Origin: an uncultured Myxococcales bacterium
GTDB lineage: Bacteria > Myxococcota_A > UBA9042 > DTJE01
Reading direction: 5' to 3'
Assembly: GCA_903857665.1 (NCBI GenBank)
Contig: CAIOFV010000104.1
Location: 1-64,000 of the forward strand
DNA length: 64,000 nucleotides
Position 1 is the first letter of the stretch. Each line of letters opens with the position of its first letter. Position numbers and translations under genes: made by a program. Below are positions 38,067 to 46,123 of this stretch, piece by piece. The notes beneath the pieces are model-generated. The model was not told where the DNA came from. It worked only from the letters and a program-made list of their open reading frames with translations, and ran no database searches.

Positions 38067-39296
38067 GTGCGCCGGCACGTCTGGAAGGGCCTTGGGGCCA
38101 GCATCGCATGGACGGCCGTCATGGCGCTGGCGGGGTCCGTGGTCGCATCCGCCCAGGAGCGCTGGTTGAAGGAGGTCGCTCGCGCCCAGGCCCAGGCGCT
38201 GGTCCAGGGGGTCACGGATGCCCGGAACTGGAACTCCCTGCACGGCGGCGTATACGTGCCGGTGACCGAGTGGACCCAGCCGAATCCGAACCTGGATGTT
38301 CCCCGACGCGACGTGGTCACCCGCGACGGCCAGCAATTGACCCTGATCAACCACGCGCACATGACACGCCAGATCGCCGAAATCGGCCTGGAACGGCATG
38401 AAGTCGAACTGCACCTGACCAGCCTGGATCCCCTTCGGCCGCTGAACCTTCCGAGGGGCTGGGAGGTTGCCGCCCTGGAATCCTTCAAGGATGGACGGTC
38501 GGAGTGGGCGGAGTTCGCGACGGACGCCGACGGGGAAGCCACATACCGCTACATGGCACCCTTGAAGGTCGAGTCCTCGTGCCTGCCCTGCCACGAGCGG
38601 CAGGGATACCGGGAAGGCCAGGTCCTGGGCGGCCTCGGCGTGGTCGTGCCCGAACGTCAGTTGGTGGCCGTCCACGAGGAGGTCCGCCGGAACGGCATCC
38701 TCGCGATCGGCGTGATCTGGCTGATGGGCCTCGGGATCGTGGTCTTGATCACCCGCGGCTTCCTGGCCAAGCAGACCCTGTTGAGCCGGCTCGAAGGCCT
38801 GTCGCTGGTCGACGAGTTGACCGGACTGCTGAATCGCCGGGGATTCCTGACGTACGCGGATCAGGAGTTGAGGATCGCCCGCAGGTTGCAGCAGGAGGTG
38901 CTGGTCGCGTACATCGACATCGACGGCATGAAGCGCGTGAACGACACGTTCGGGCATGCCGAGGGCGACCAGGCGTTGCGAAGGCTCGCTGGCGTGCTGC
39001 GTTCGGCATTCCGCGACTCCGACGTCCTGGCCCGCCTGGGCGGTGACGAATTCGCGGTCCTTTCCTTCGATACCGGGGGCGACGGGGCGAAGGCGATCGA
39101 ACGGCGTCTCCTGCAGCAGATCGACCTCGAGAACGCCTCGCGTGCGTCGCCCTGCGTGCTGGCCGCCAGCGTGGGCGTCGTCGAGATCGGCCCGGCGGAC
39201 ATCGTTTCGATCGAGCAACTCCTGGAGGAGGCGGATCGCATGATGTACCGCAGGAAGAAGGCGCGATACGCGGCCTCCCGGGGCGAAGACGCCTGA
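38067..39296 (+). CDS. Diguanylate cyclase with haem-c-type DUF3365 periplasmic sensor
   Basis: A 409-residue membrane protein. One N-terminal helix (about residues 8-27) is followed by a periplasmic DUF3365/Tll0287-like domain carrying CLPCH (Cys172, Cys175, His176), a covalent haem-binding motif typical of redox or gas sensors. A second helix (about 212-232) leads to a GGDEF domain with intact signature RLGGDEFAVL and substrate motif DELTGLLNRRGF; the product would be c-di-GMP. No inhibitory RxxD site is evident upstream of GGDEF. The GTG start is uncertain because no good ribosome site is visible. It has no obvious promoter; the 190-nt upstream gap also holds the DUF2169 promoter. Confidence 0.85.
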   Translation: MRRHVWKGLGASIAWTAVMALAGSVVASAQERWLKEVARAQAQALVQGVTDARNWNSLHGGVYVPVTEWTQPNPNLDVPRRDVVTRDGQQLTLINHAHMTRQIAEIGLERHEVELHLTSLDPLRPLNLPRGWEVAALESFKDGRSEWAEFATDADGEATYRYMAPLKVESSCLPCHERQGYREGQVLGGLGVVVPERQLVAVHEEVRRNGILAIGVIWLMGLGIVVLITRGFLAKQTLLSRLEGLSLVDELTGLLNRRGFLTYADQELRIARRLQQEVLVAYIDIDGMKRVNDTFGHAEGDQALRRLAGVLRSAFRDSDVLARLGGDEFAVLSFDTGGDGAKAIERRLLQQIDLENASRASPCVLAASVGVVEIGPADIVSIEQLLEEADRMMYRRKKARYAASRGEDA

Positions 39297-39355
39297 CGCG
39301 ACGCCGACTCGGGCATCCTCCAACGTCGCCTCGAAAGGCTCGCCTCCAGGGCAGT

Positions 39356-41929
39356 CTAGCGCGTGGACGTCGCGCCCCGGTGCCGCATCACCGCCTTGAA
39401 CGCCTCGAACACCAGCACGCTGGACGCGCCGGCCGCCAGGCAGCCCAACAGGGAAAGGGGCTGCGGCAGTTCGACCTTGAACAGGTCCTGCAGGAACGGC
39501 ACGAACAGCACCAGGCACAGGAACGACAGGCCGCCCCCGAGCACCCACCACTGGGGCTTGTTGGGCGTCCGCAGGCTGCGTATCGCCGAAAGGGTCCGCG
39601 AGCGGTTGGTGACGATCAGCGACAGGTTGGCGATGATCAGCGTCGCGAAGGCCAGGCCGCGCGCCGCGTTCTCGCCGGCCTCCAGCACGTCGCGGCCATA
39701 CAGGAACACCCCCACCGACACCCCCAGCACGCACAGCCCCTGCAGCAGGCTGAGCAGCAGGTTGCGGCGTCCGAACAACGGAGCGTCGTGGCGTCGCGGC
39801 GGCCTCTGCATGACGTCCTGCTCGGCCTCTTCCGCCTCGAACACCAGCGTGCAGGACGGGTCGATGATCAGTTCCAGGAACACGACATGGACGGGCAGCA
39901 GCAGCAGGGGCCACTGCGCCACGACGGGGATCAGCGAGAGCCCCGCGATCGGCACGTGGATGGCGAAGATGTACGACATGGCCTTCTGGAGGTTGTCGAA
40001 GATCCGGCGGCCCAGCCGTATGGCCGCGACGATGGACGTGAAGTCGTCGTCCAGCAGGACCAGGGACGCCGCCTCGCGGGCCACGTCGGTGCCGCGCCCG
40101 CCCATCGCGATGCCGATGTGCGCGGCCTTCAGCGCAGGCGCGTCGTTGACGCCGTCGCCCGTCATGGCCACGACCTCGCCGTTGGCCTTCAGTGCCTGCA
40201 CCAGGCGCAACTTCTGCTCGGGCACCACGCGGGCGAACAGGTCCACGTCGCGGATGCGCGCCTTCAGCGTATCGTCGTCCATCGCGTCCAGCTCGGGCCC
40301 GGTGATGACCGAATCCGGGCGCTGGAACCCGATGGTGCGGGCGATGCTGCGGGCGGTGCCCGGGTAGTCGCCCGTGATCATCACGACGCGGATCCCGGCG
40401 CCGTAGCACTCCTGGATGGCCGCCGGCACCGTCGCGCGGACCGGGTCCTTCAGGCCCAGCAGCCCGACCATCTCGAAGGCGAAGTCGTGCTGGCCCTCGG
40501 GCATGCCGTCCGGGGGGACCTTCGCGCGGGCCACGCCCAGCACGCGCAGGCCGTCGTCGGCCATCTGCAGGACCCGGGCCGTCAGATCCTGGCGGCGTTC
40601 TTCCGGCAGGTGGCACAAGTCGAAGATCGCCTCCGGCGCGCCCTTTGCCGCCACCTCGACCTGGCGTTCGTCGGGCGAACGCCACACCCGCGACAGCGCC
40701 AGCAGTTCGCGGGACAGCGGGTATTCGCGCTGGAGCACCCAGGCCGCGTGATCGTGCTCGGTGCCCGCCAGCGCCCGCTCGCCCAGATCGTCGATGGCGC
40801 GCTCCATCGGGTCGACCGGGTCGCGCTGGCTGGCCAGCACGCCGTATTCGACCACCGGGTGGAACGCCTCGGGCAGTGCGGCGGTCGATCCCTCCAGTTC
40901 CAGGAACGACCCGCCCGCCCAGAGGCGCGCGACCGTCATGCGGTTTTCGGTCAGGGTGCCGGTCTTGTCGGTGCACAGCACCGTCGCCGCGCCCAGGGTC
41001 TCGATGGCCGGGATGCGGCGGGTCAGCACGCGGTTGCGCGAGATCCGCCAGGCCCCCAGGGCCAGGAAGACCGTCAGGACGACCGGGAACTCCTCGGGCA
41101 GGATCGCCATGGCCAGCGTGATGCCCGCCAGCGCGCCCTGGGTCCAGGACTCGGCCGTCGATCCGTGCAGGAGCCCGTAGGTCACCACGACCACGGCGCA
41201 CATCGCCGCGCCCAGGATCGCCAGGTTGCGCACCAGCCGACCGGTTTCCTTCTTCAGCGTCGAATCCTCGGGGATCAGCGTCTGCAGTGCCTTGCCGATG
41301 TGCCCGATCTCGGAGTTCGCCCCGGTCGCGAGGGCACGGGCGACGCCGCGGCCCTGCACGATCATCGTGCCGCTGAACACGAAGGGCAGGTCGTCGCCGC
41401 CGGGGCGGCCCATCGCGTCCGGCGCATCGCCCTCCCCGGGCGCCTTCCGGACGGGCACCGATTCGCCGGTCAGCAGCGATTCGTCGGCGGACAGGCTGAC
41501 GGCGTCCAGCACCACGGCGTCGGCCGGGACGCGGTCGCCTTCGGCCAGCAGCAGCACGTCCCCGCGGGCCACGTCACGCCCCGCGATCCGACGCGGCTGG
41601 CCGTCGCGGATCACCAGGGCCCGCGGGCTGGACAGGTCCCGCAGCGCCTCCAGGGCCCGCTCGGTGCGCCGCTCCTGGATGAACGTGATGGCCATGATCA
41701 GGAAGACGAATCCCAGCAGCAGAAGGGCTTCCTTCCAGTCGCCCAGGACCAGGTACAGCGCGCCGCAGGCCACCAGCAGCAGGAACATCGGTTCCTTGAC
41801 GACGTCCAGCGCGGTCCCGAGCACGCCGCGAGGCTTCGAGGAGGGCAGCTCGTTGCGGCCCTCATCGAGGAGGCGTTGCTGTGCCACGGCCTCGGTCAGC
41901 CCGGGCCATCGGTTCGGGTCCGTTTCCAT
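39356..41929 (-). CDS. Cation-transporting P-type ATPase (P2-like)
   Basis: An 857-residue membrane pump. The cytoplasmic motifs are complete: TGES in SLLTGESVPV, phosphorylated Asp in CTDKTGTLTENRM, TGDYPGTARS, and GDGVNDAPALK. Helix 4 reads ILPEEFPVV and helix 6 ELIIDPSCTLVFEAE, which is like bacterial Ca2+/Mn2+ type P2 ATPases but lacks the standard PEGLP, so the ion is not certain. The N-terminal cation-ATPase domain (LTEAVAQQRLLDEGRNELP) and C-terminal helices are also present. A weak TTGCGA-like box lies in the 157-nt gap upstream. Confidence 0.85.
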   Translation of the reverse strand: METDPNRWPGLTEAVAQQRLLDEGRNELPSSKPRGVLGTALDVVKEPMFLLLVACGALYLVLGDWKEALLLLGFVFLIMAITFIQERRTERALEALRDLSSPRALVIRDGQPRRIAGRDVARGDVLLLAEGDRVPADAVVLDAVSLSADESLLTGESVPVRKAPGEGDAPDAMGRPGGDDLPFVFSGTMIVQGRGVARALATGANSEIGHIGKALQTLIPEDSTLKKETGRLVRNLAILGAAMCAVVVVTYGLLHGSTAESWTQGALAGITLAMAILPEEFPVVLTVFLALGAWRISRNRVLTRRIPAIETLGAATVLCTDKTGTLTENRMTVARLWAGGSFLELEGSTAALPEAFHPVVEYGVLASQRDPVDPMERAIDDLGERALAGTEHDHAAWVLQREYPLSRELLALSRVWRSPDERQVEVAAKGAPEAIFDLCHLPEERRQDLTARVLQMADDGLRVLGVARAKVPPDGMPEGQHDFAFEMVGLLGLKDPVRATVPAAIQECYGAGIRVVMITGDYPGTARSIARTIGFQRPDSVITGPELDAMDDDTLKARIRDVDLFARVVPEQKLRLVQALKANGEVVAMTGDGVNDAPALKAAHIGIAMGGRGTDVAREAASLVLLDDDFTSIVAAIRLGRRIFDNLQKAMSYIFAIHVPIAGLSLIPVVAQWPLLLLPVHVVFLELIIDPSCTLVFEAEEAEQDVMQRPPRRHDAPLFGRRNLLLSLLQGLCVLGVSVGVFLYGRDVLEAGENAARGLAFATLIIANLSLIVTNRSRTLSAIRSLRTPNKPQWWVLGGGLSFLCLVLFVPFLQDLFKVELPQPLSLLGCLAAGASSVLVFEAFKAVMRHRGATSTR

Positions 41930-42086
41930 GGTCGTGTCTTCCTCTGGGGGCCTGGCCGTCCGGGTCGGTTCGGTTCGCGGTGTCCAGTCGGAACGAACGT
42001 ACCCCGGCGGGGGTGGGGTCGCAATGGCACGGGTCGGCCGGGGCGCAGCCCGCGGACGTGCGCCCGGGCGGAACCGATGGATGGCG

Positions 42087-43280
42087 TCAGGCGCCGCCTG
42101 ATCGATCCCGGGGAATCCGTCCCGCCCGGGTCACCACGTCGCCGAAGCGCTGCCGCAGCGAATCGACCGCGTGCTCGACCCGCGACGCGCGCTCGGATCG
42201 CGCCTCGCCGTCGCCCGACGCGAACAGGTCGCCCTGTCCCGCCTGGCCCGGTTCCAGCAGGTCGAAGGCGGCCAGCCCGACCAGGCGCATGGGGCGGTCC
42301 AGCTCCAGGCGCGGTAGCAGGCGGCGGGCCTCGGCGAACAGCGTCACCGAGTCGTCGAACGGCGCGCCCGCCCGTCCGTCCCGGGTGGCCAGCACGAACC
42401 CCTTCGTGTAGCGGACCTTCACCCGCACGCCGCGGGCCTTCAAGCCGGCCCCGCGCAGGTGCCGGGCGACCCGGTCCGCGTGGTCCCGCAGCAGGCGCTC
42501 GACGGCCTCGCGCCCGGACACGTCCACGGCCAGCGTCTCCTCGGAACCCACCGACTTGCGCTGGCGATCGGGCGACACCGGCCGGTCGTCCAGCCCGCGG
42601 GCCAGGTAAGCCACGTGGTCGCCCAGCGAGCCCAGGCGCTGGTGCAGCCGTTCCGGGCCCATGCCCGCGACGTCGGCGATCGTCACCAGGCCCAGGCGCT
42701 GCAGGCGATCTGCGGTCTTCGGGCCCACGCCCCACAGGCGGCCGATCGGCAGGGGCGCCAGGAACGCCGCCTCGGTCCCGGGGGGGACGATCGTGATCCC
42801 GTCCGGCTTGTGGAGGTCCGACGCCACCTTCGCAACGAACTTGTTCGGCGCGACGCCGACCGAGCAGGTCAGGCGCACCGCCGCGAACACCGCGTCCTTC
42901 AGCGATCGCGCGATGGACGCCGGAGGGCCGAAGAGGAACTCGGCGCCGGTCATGTCCAGGAAGGCCTCGTCCAGGCTGAGGGGTTCGACGGCGGGGCTGA
43001 ACCGGTGGAGGACGTCCATGATCGCCCGGCTGGCCTCGGTGTAGCGGGCCATGTCCACCGGCAGGTAGACGCCGTCGGGGCAGCGGCGGACGGCCTCGGC
43101 CATGGGCATCGCGCTGTGCACGCCGAACACGCGCGCCTCGTAGGACGCGGTGGACACGACCCCCCGCCGGACCGGGCCCCCGACGATGACCGGGCGGCCC
43201 ACCAGTTCGGGGCGGTCGCGCTGCTCCACGGCGGCGTAGAAGGCGTCCATGTCCAGGTGCACGATGACTCGGTCGGCCAA
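42087..43280 (-). CDS. dinB: DNA polymerase IV (Y-family)
   Basis: A 397-residue translesion DNA polymerase. Catalytic acidic motifs are present: HLDMDAFYAAVEQ (Asp8, Asp10 region), and SLDEAFLDMTG. Helix-hairpin-helix motifs (ADVAGMGPERLHQRLG) and the little-finger domain (SVGSEETLAVDV) follow. The start is TTG at 43280, with ribosome site GGGGAGG seven bases before it. That site sits in a small GGGG/CCCC hairpin (see separate entry), so translation may be limited. It is divergent from the hydrolase gene at 43396. No LexA-type box was found in the 115-nt gap. Confidence 0.92.
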   Translation of the reverse strand: MADRVIVHLDMDAFYAAVEQRDRPELVGRPVIVGGPVRRGVVSTASYEARVFGVHSAMPMAEAVRRCPDGVYLPVDMARYTEASRAIMDVLHRFSPAVEPLSLDEAFLDMTGAEFLFGPPASIARSLKDAVFAAVRLTCSVGVAPNKFVAKVASDLHKPDGITIVPPGTEAAFLAPLPIGRLWGVGPKTADRLQRLGLVTIADVAGMGPERLHQRLGSLGDHVAYLARGLDDRPVSPDRQRKSVGSEETLAVDVSGREAVERLLRDHADRVARHLRGAGLKARGVRVKVRYTKGFVLATRDGRAGAPFDDSVTLFAEARRLLPRLELDRPMRLVGLAAFDLLEPGQAGQGDLFASGDGEARSERASRVEHAVDSLRQRFGDVVTRAGRIPRDRSGGA

Positions 43281-43295
43281 CGGGGCACCTCCCCG
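43281..43295 (-). promoter_or_regulatory. Hairpin enclosing the dinB ribosome site
   Basis: On the minus strand the sequence CGGGGAGGTGCCCCG precedes the TTG start directly. GGGG and CCCC pair and hold the AGGTG core of the Shine-Dalgarno site in the loop, which could lower translation of this mutagenic polymerase. Confidence 0.45.
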
Positions 43296-43395
43296 CGCAG
43301 TCTAGTCGATCCCTGCGACCCGGTGGACAGCGGCACGTATTGGAGTCACGATCTGGATCCAAGTTCGATGGGCGGATTCTACGAGGAGGCAGGTC

Positions 43396-44799
43396 ATGTC
43401 TTGCGTGCGAACCGGCGCGATGCTCCTGGCGATGGGCTTCTGGGCATGCGGGGGCGGGACGGGGACGGTCGTCGCGGACATCCCCCTCGACACCCCGGAC
43501 GCATTCGACCTGCCGGACGCGCCGGCGGACGTGCCGGCGGACGCTCCGGGTGACAACGCGCCCGGGGACGGGGTCGCGCCGGACTCCCTGGACGTCCCGG
43601 ACGCGAGGCCGACCTGTGCGCCGTACGAGGGGTTCGGGCCGTTCGTGGTGGGCGTCCGCACCCTGTCGCTGTCCGACCGCAAGGTCGAGGTGTGGTACCC
43701 CGCCGTGGCGGGTTCGGAAGCGGGGAAGGCGAGGGATCGCTACGACATCCGCGAGTGGCTGCCGCCGGCCGAGGCCGCGAAGATCGCGGCCGATGCGCCG
43801 ACCTTCTTCGAAACCGAGGCCTACCGGGACCTGCCCGTCGCCGCAGGCCCGTTCCCCGTCGCGCTGTTCAGCCATGGCGTGGCCTCGTTCCGCGACCAGT
43901 CGTCGGCGTTGACGAGCCACCTGGCGTCCTGGGGATTCGTGGTCGCGGCGCCGGACCACCTCGAGCGCGGGCTGGCGGCGTTCGTCGATGGCACCTTCAC
44001 GTTCGACTCGCTGGGCGAGGTGGACCTTCGAAACACGCTGGACCTGATGAGGGCCCAGGCCGTGGCGGCGGCGGGGCCCTTCGAAGGGCGGATGGACTTC
44101 ACCCGGATCGTCGCCACCGGCCATTCGATGGGGGCGGCGGCGGTCCTGAAGATCCTGGAGGATGCGGACGTGCTGGCGGGCGTCACCTGGGCAGGCGCCT
44201 CCCCCGCGCAGGCGGGCACGCCGCTGACCAAGCCCCTGACGCAGATCAGCGGCACCCACGACCAGATCGTGGTCGCGGGCGATGCACGGGCGACCTTCGA
44301 GTCCATCGACACCTGGCCGAAGGGCTTCGTGTCGATCCTGGGAGCGGGGCACCTGGCGTTCACGGACCTGTGCCTGATCGGCGGGGACGTGGGCGGCGTT
44401 GTCCCGCTGGCCCTTTCGCTGGGGGTGACCGTGCCGGACTTCCTGGTGACGCTGGGATCCGACGGCTGCCGGCCGGACGACCTGCCCGCGGCGCAGGCCT
44501 GGCCGATGATCCGGAACTACACCGTGGCGCACCTGCGGCTGGCCCTGCACATCGACGCGACGCCGGTGGGGCTGGACGACGCGGCGAAGGCCTGCTTCGC
44601 CGCCCGGCTGAACGACGTCGGCTACGAGGTCGTGGCGCCGGTCGCGCCGGACATCGTGGAGGTCGCCGGGGACCTGCCCGGGGACGTGCCATCGGTCGAT
44701 GTGCCCGCGGACGACGTGCCCGCGGACGACGTGCCGGTCGTGGAATCGCCTGCCGACGACGTGCCGGTCGGCGAGGTCCAGGGGCCCGACGCGGAGTGA
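43396..44799 (+). CDS. Alpha/beta-hydrolase lipoprotein (esterase/PAF-acetylhydrolase-like)
   Basis: A 467-residue lipoprotein. Lipobox GFWA-C18, then an Asp/Pro/Val/Ala linker (about residues 27-70), then an alpha/beta hydrolase. The nucleophile elbow is GHSMGAAAV, preceded by FSHGVASFRDQSS (oxyanion region) and followed by SGTHDQIVV (Asp) and LGAGHLAF (His), a complete Ser-Asp-His triad. The VEVWYPAVAGSEAGK start and SHLASWGFVVAAPDH fit platelet-activating-factor acetylhydrolase/dienelactone-type esterases. The C-terminal 50 residues return to the DVPADDVP repeat, so the enzyme is flanked by two linkers. Ribosome site AGGAGG. Confidence 0.8.
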   Translation: MSCVRTGAMLLAMGFWACGGGTGTVVADIPLDTPDAFDLPDAPADVPADAPGDNAPGDGVAPDSLDVPDARPTCAPYEGFGPFVVGVRTLSLSDRKVEVWYPAVAGSEAGKARDRYDIREWLPPAEAAKIAADAPTFFETEAYRDLPVAAGPFPVALFSHGVASFRDQSSALTSHLASWGFVVAAPDHLERGLAAFVDGTFTFDSLGEVDLRNTLDLMRAQAVAAAGPFEGRMDFTRIVATGHSMGAAAVLKILEDADVLAGVTWAGASPAQAGTPLTKPLTQISGTHDQIVVAGDARATFESIDTWPKGFVSILGAGHLAFTDLCLIGGDVGGVVPLALSLGVTVPDFLVTLGSDGCRPDDLPAAQAWPMIRNYTVAHLRLALHIDATPVGLDDAAKACFAARLNDVGYEVVAPVAPDIVEVAGDLPGDVPSVDVPADDVPADDVPVVESPADDVPVGEVQGPDAE

Positions 44800-44859
44800 C
44801 CTGGGAGCCTGTCGGGATTGGGCGTTTCCTCGCGACGAACCCCATTTTCCGCGAGGATC

Positions 44860-45861
44860 CTACGGCGGATAGGTGATCTGCGCGGCGTTGGCGATCCGCA
44901 TCGAACCGTCCCGCGTGTCGCATTCGACCTCGTGCCAGGGGACGTCGGGGCCATACAGCGGCGGGGTTTCGAAGAACCGGACCCCGTTCCACTCGTAGGT
45001 CGCGAACACGTGCCCGTGACCCGTGAAGGCGGCCTTCACCACGTCCTTGTGGCGCGCGATCGCAACCAGGATCGGGTGCGGCGTTTCGCCGTCGGCGGGC
45101 TTCGGGATCCAGTGGTGCCAGAACAGGATCGTGGGCTGCCCGGTGGACAGTTGCGATTCCAGCCACTGGGCCTGCGTGTCCAGGATCGTGGGCGTGTCGT
45201 TGGTGGCGTGATCGGTGGCACCGTCGGTGGTGTCCAGCGCGACGAAATGGAAGCCGCGATGGTCGAACGCGTACCACGGCGAGGGGTAGAAGGGCGATCC
45301 GGCGAAGGCCTCCGCCCAGGCCCGGTCGGGCAGCTCGTTGCCCTGGAAGGTGTCGATGAAGCGGTTGTCGTGGTTGCCCTTCACCACGTGGAAGGGCATC
45401 GGGTAGTTCGCCTCGATCAGGCCGCGGTACAGGTGCAGGATCGGGACGGGCTCGCCCGCCGCGATGTTGTCGGGGAACGTGAACAGGTCATCGACGTCGT
45501 CGCCGGTGGACACCACGAAGTCCGGGGCGGGGTCGAACGCCGCGAAGGTGGCGCCGCTGGTCGCGAACACCGTGTTGCGCAGGTCGTCCACCGGCTGGAC
45601 GTGCGTGTCCGAAACGACGATGAAGCGGAAGGTGGGCGGCAGGGAGGGCACGTCGATCGCCGGCAGGTCCGCGGTCGGAAGATCCGAGGCCGCAAGATCC
45701 ACGGTCGCGAGATCCGGGCCCGGAAGATCCTGGCCCGACAGGTCCGACGTCGCGAGGTCCGATCCCGGCAGGTCCGTCCCCGCCAGGTCGATGCCGCCCC
45801 CGGGCGCGCCTCCGCAGGCCAGCGAAACCAGGGTGAGCAGGAGGACCACGGGGGTGCGCAT
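44860..45861 (-). CDS. Calcineurin-like metallophosphoesterase lipoprotein
   Basis: A 333-residue lipoprotein. Lipobox TLVSLA-C16 is followed by an Asp-Leu-Pro linker with a five-residue period (about residues 24-70: DLAGTDLPGSDLATSDLSG), then a metallophosphoesterase. Metal ligands appear as DTHVQ, GDDVDD (in the GDxxD position), GNHDNRF, and His residues in LFWHHWIP and FTGHGHVFATY. The family hydrolyses phosphomono- or diesters with a di-metal centre. It is convergent with the hydrolase gene just before it, and its linker is of the same kind but with Leu instead of Val. Confidence 0.84.
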   Translation of the reverse strand: MRTPVVLLLTLVSLACGGAPGGGIDLAGTDLPGSDLATSDLSGQDLPGPDLATVDLAASDLPTADLPAIDVPSLPPTFRFIVVSDTHVQPVDDLRNTVFATSGATFAAFDPAPDFVVSTGDDVDDLFTFPDNIAAGEPVPILHLYRGLIEANYPMPFHVVKGNHDNRFIDTFQGNELPDRAWAEAFAGSPFYPSPWYAFDHRGFHFVALDTTDGATDHATNDTPTILDTQAQWLESQLSTGQPTILFWHHWIPKPADGETPHPILVAIARHKDVVKAAFTGHGHVFATYEWNGVRFFETPPLYGPDVPWHEVECDTRDGSMRIANAAQITYPP

Positions 45862-46069
45862 GGCGTTCCCTGTCAGGGAGCGACTGGAGTTTCCGGTGCG
45901 GGCCCGATCGTGTCAAGACCGGCCTGCAAACGACGGAAATCTGGAAGTATTGGAAATGGCAGGCGAAAATAAATCTTCAGGGACCCCTAAAGTTCTGCGG
46001 GCGGTGTGCCGAAATGGAGGGAAACCGATCAGTTCTCATAGAATCCGTATCTGAGTTGTCGGAATTCTG

Positions 46070-46097
46070 TTGCCTCCCGCCGCCCTGCCGCTAGAAT
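46070..46097 (+). promoter_or_regulatory. Candidate promoter of the sensor kinase/activator operon
   Basis: TTGCCT (46070-46075), 16-nt spacer, TAGAAT (46092-46097); the start codon follows at 46124. The preceding gap from 45862 is AT-richer than its surroundings (about half GC from 45950 to 46070 by eye) with no gene in it. Confidence 0.45.
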
Positions 46098-46123
46098 GCC
46101 TTCGTGCCTTGGACGGCGCGGAC

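Noticed and set aside
46058-46069. Second possible sigma-54 site before the kinase/activator operon (GG ... TTGC)
   Set aside because: The GG to GC spacing is one base too short, and sigma-54 promoters do not tolerate that.
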